Below, piece after piece: positions 5,770 to 5,906 of a stretch of DNA of 5,906 nt (position 1 is the first letter of the stretch; each line of letters opens with the position of its first letter). A program made the translations under genes and the position numbers. The notes below the pieces were generated by a model that ran no database searches, had not been told where the DNA came from, and saw only the letters and a program-made list of their open reading frames with translations. Origin of the DNA: Bacteroidota bacterium (lineage in GTDB: Bacteria > Bacteroidota > Bacteroidia > Chitinophagales > Chitinophagaceae); assembly GCA_947461985.1 (NCBI GenBank), contig CANHNT010000125.1, positions 1 through 5,906 of the forward strand, written 5' to 3'.

Positions 5770-5906
5770 ATGACTGCTTTATTTTTCATCTTAATCGTTA
5801 TCGCTTGTGCTGTTTTGGCATTTTTTGTATTAATTCAAAACCCTAAAGGGGGTGGTTTAGCTGGCTCATTAAGTGGGTTAGGTACGCAAATGATGGGTGC
5901 AAAACA
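5770..5906 (+). CDS. secG: Preprotein translocase subunit SecG, N-terminal part (3' end outside window)
   Basis: The frame opens at ATG 5770-5772 and stays open for 45 codons plus two bases to the window edge. The product begins MTALFFILIVIACAVLAFF, a first membrane helix, then VLIQNPKGGGLAGSLSG and LGTQMMGAK. The LIQ-x-P/x-KGGGLAG loop after the first helix is the SecG signature. SecG is a small two-helix subunit of the SecYEG channel in the inner membrane and stimulates SecA-driven export. It is nine bases downstream of the TPR-like gene on the same strand, so the two are likely one transcription unit. No clear ribosome binding site precedes it. Confidence 0.9.
   Translation, partial: MTALFFILIVIACAVLAFFVLIQNPKGGGLAGSLSGLGTQMMGAK

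Overview
The window looks like chromosomal DNA of a Bacteroidota bacterium; the class is not resolvable from the sequence. The evidence is the low GC content, the lack of clear Shine-Dalgarno sequences before most starts, a SpmA-SpmB fused membrane protein in one polypeptide, a RAYT-type transposase typical of the phylum, and a charged TPR-like protein directly upstream of secG. Most of the window is ordinary housekeeping sequence. The exception is one small, intact mobile element near the left edge.

Layout, left to right. (1) 1-267, + strand: the C-terminal end of a GT28/MurG-like glycosyltransferase cut by the window edge. (2) 282-976: a compact REP-associated tyrosine transposase (RAYT) element. 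A Y1/HUH transposase gene on the - strand lies between two 52-bp inverted terminal repeats that match at 48 of 52 positions. Each repeat holds two consecutive hairpins. (3) 994-2163, - strand: a THUMP-domain class I RNA methyltransferase of the RlmL/YpsC type. (4) 2164-2384: an AT-rich gap with one dyad and no gene. (5) 2385-3434, - strand: a glycosyltransferase of the MJ1255/VC2487 type. (6) 3456-4703, - strand: a SpmA-SpmB (Gate domain) fusion protein, 21 bp upstream of the glycosyltransferase and probably cotranscribed with it. (7) 4704-4815: a divergent intergenic region with a 14-bp tandem repeat, a small dyad and a possible Bacteroidota-type promoter. (8) 4816-5760, + strand: a largely low-complexity protein with a TPR-like C-terminus. 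(9) 5770 to the window end, + strand: the first 45 codons of secG, which continues past the edge.

The genes do not form one pathway. There are two probable transcription units, spmAB-glycosyltransferase leftward and TPR protein-secG rightward, diverging around position 4760. The RAYT element sits between the converging 3' ends of the first glycosyltransferase and the methyltransferase, where it interrupts neither gene. Its outer right hairpin is placed to act as a terminator for the methyltransferase transcript. I see no new multi-gene system. The most noteworthy object is the double-hairpin RAYT element.
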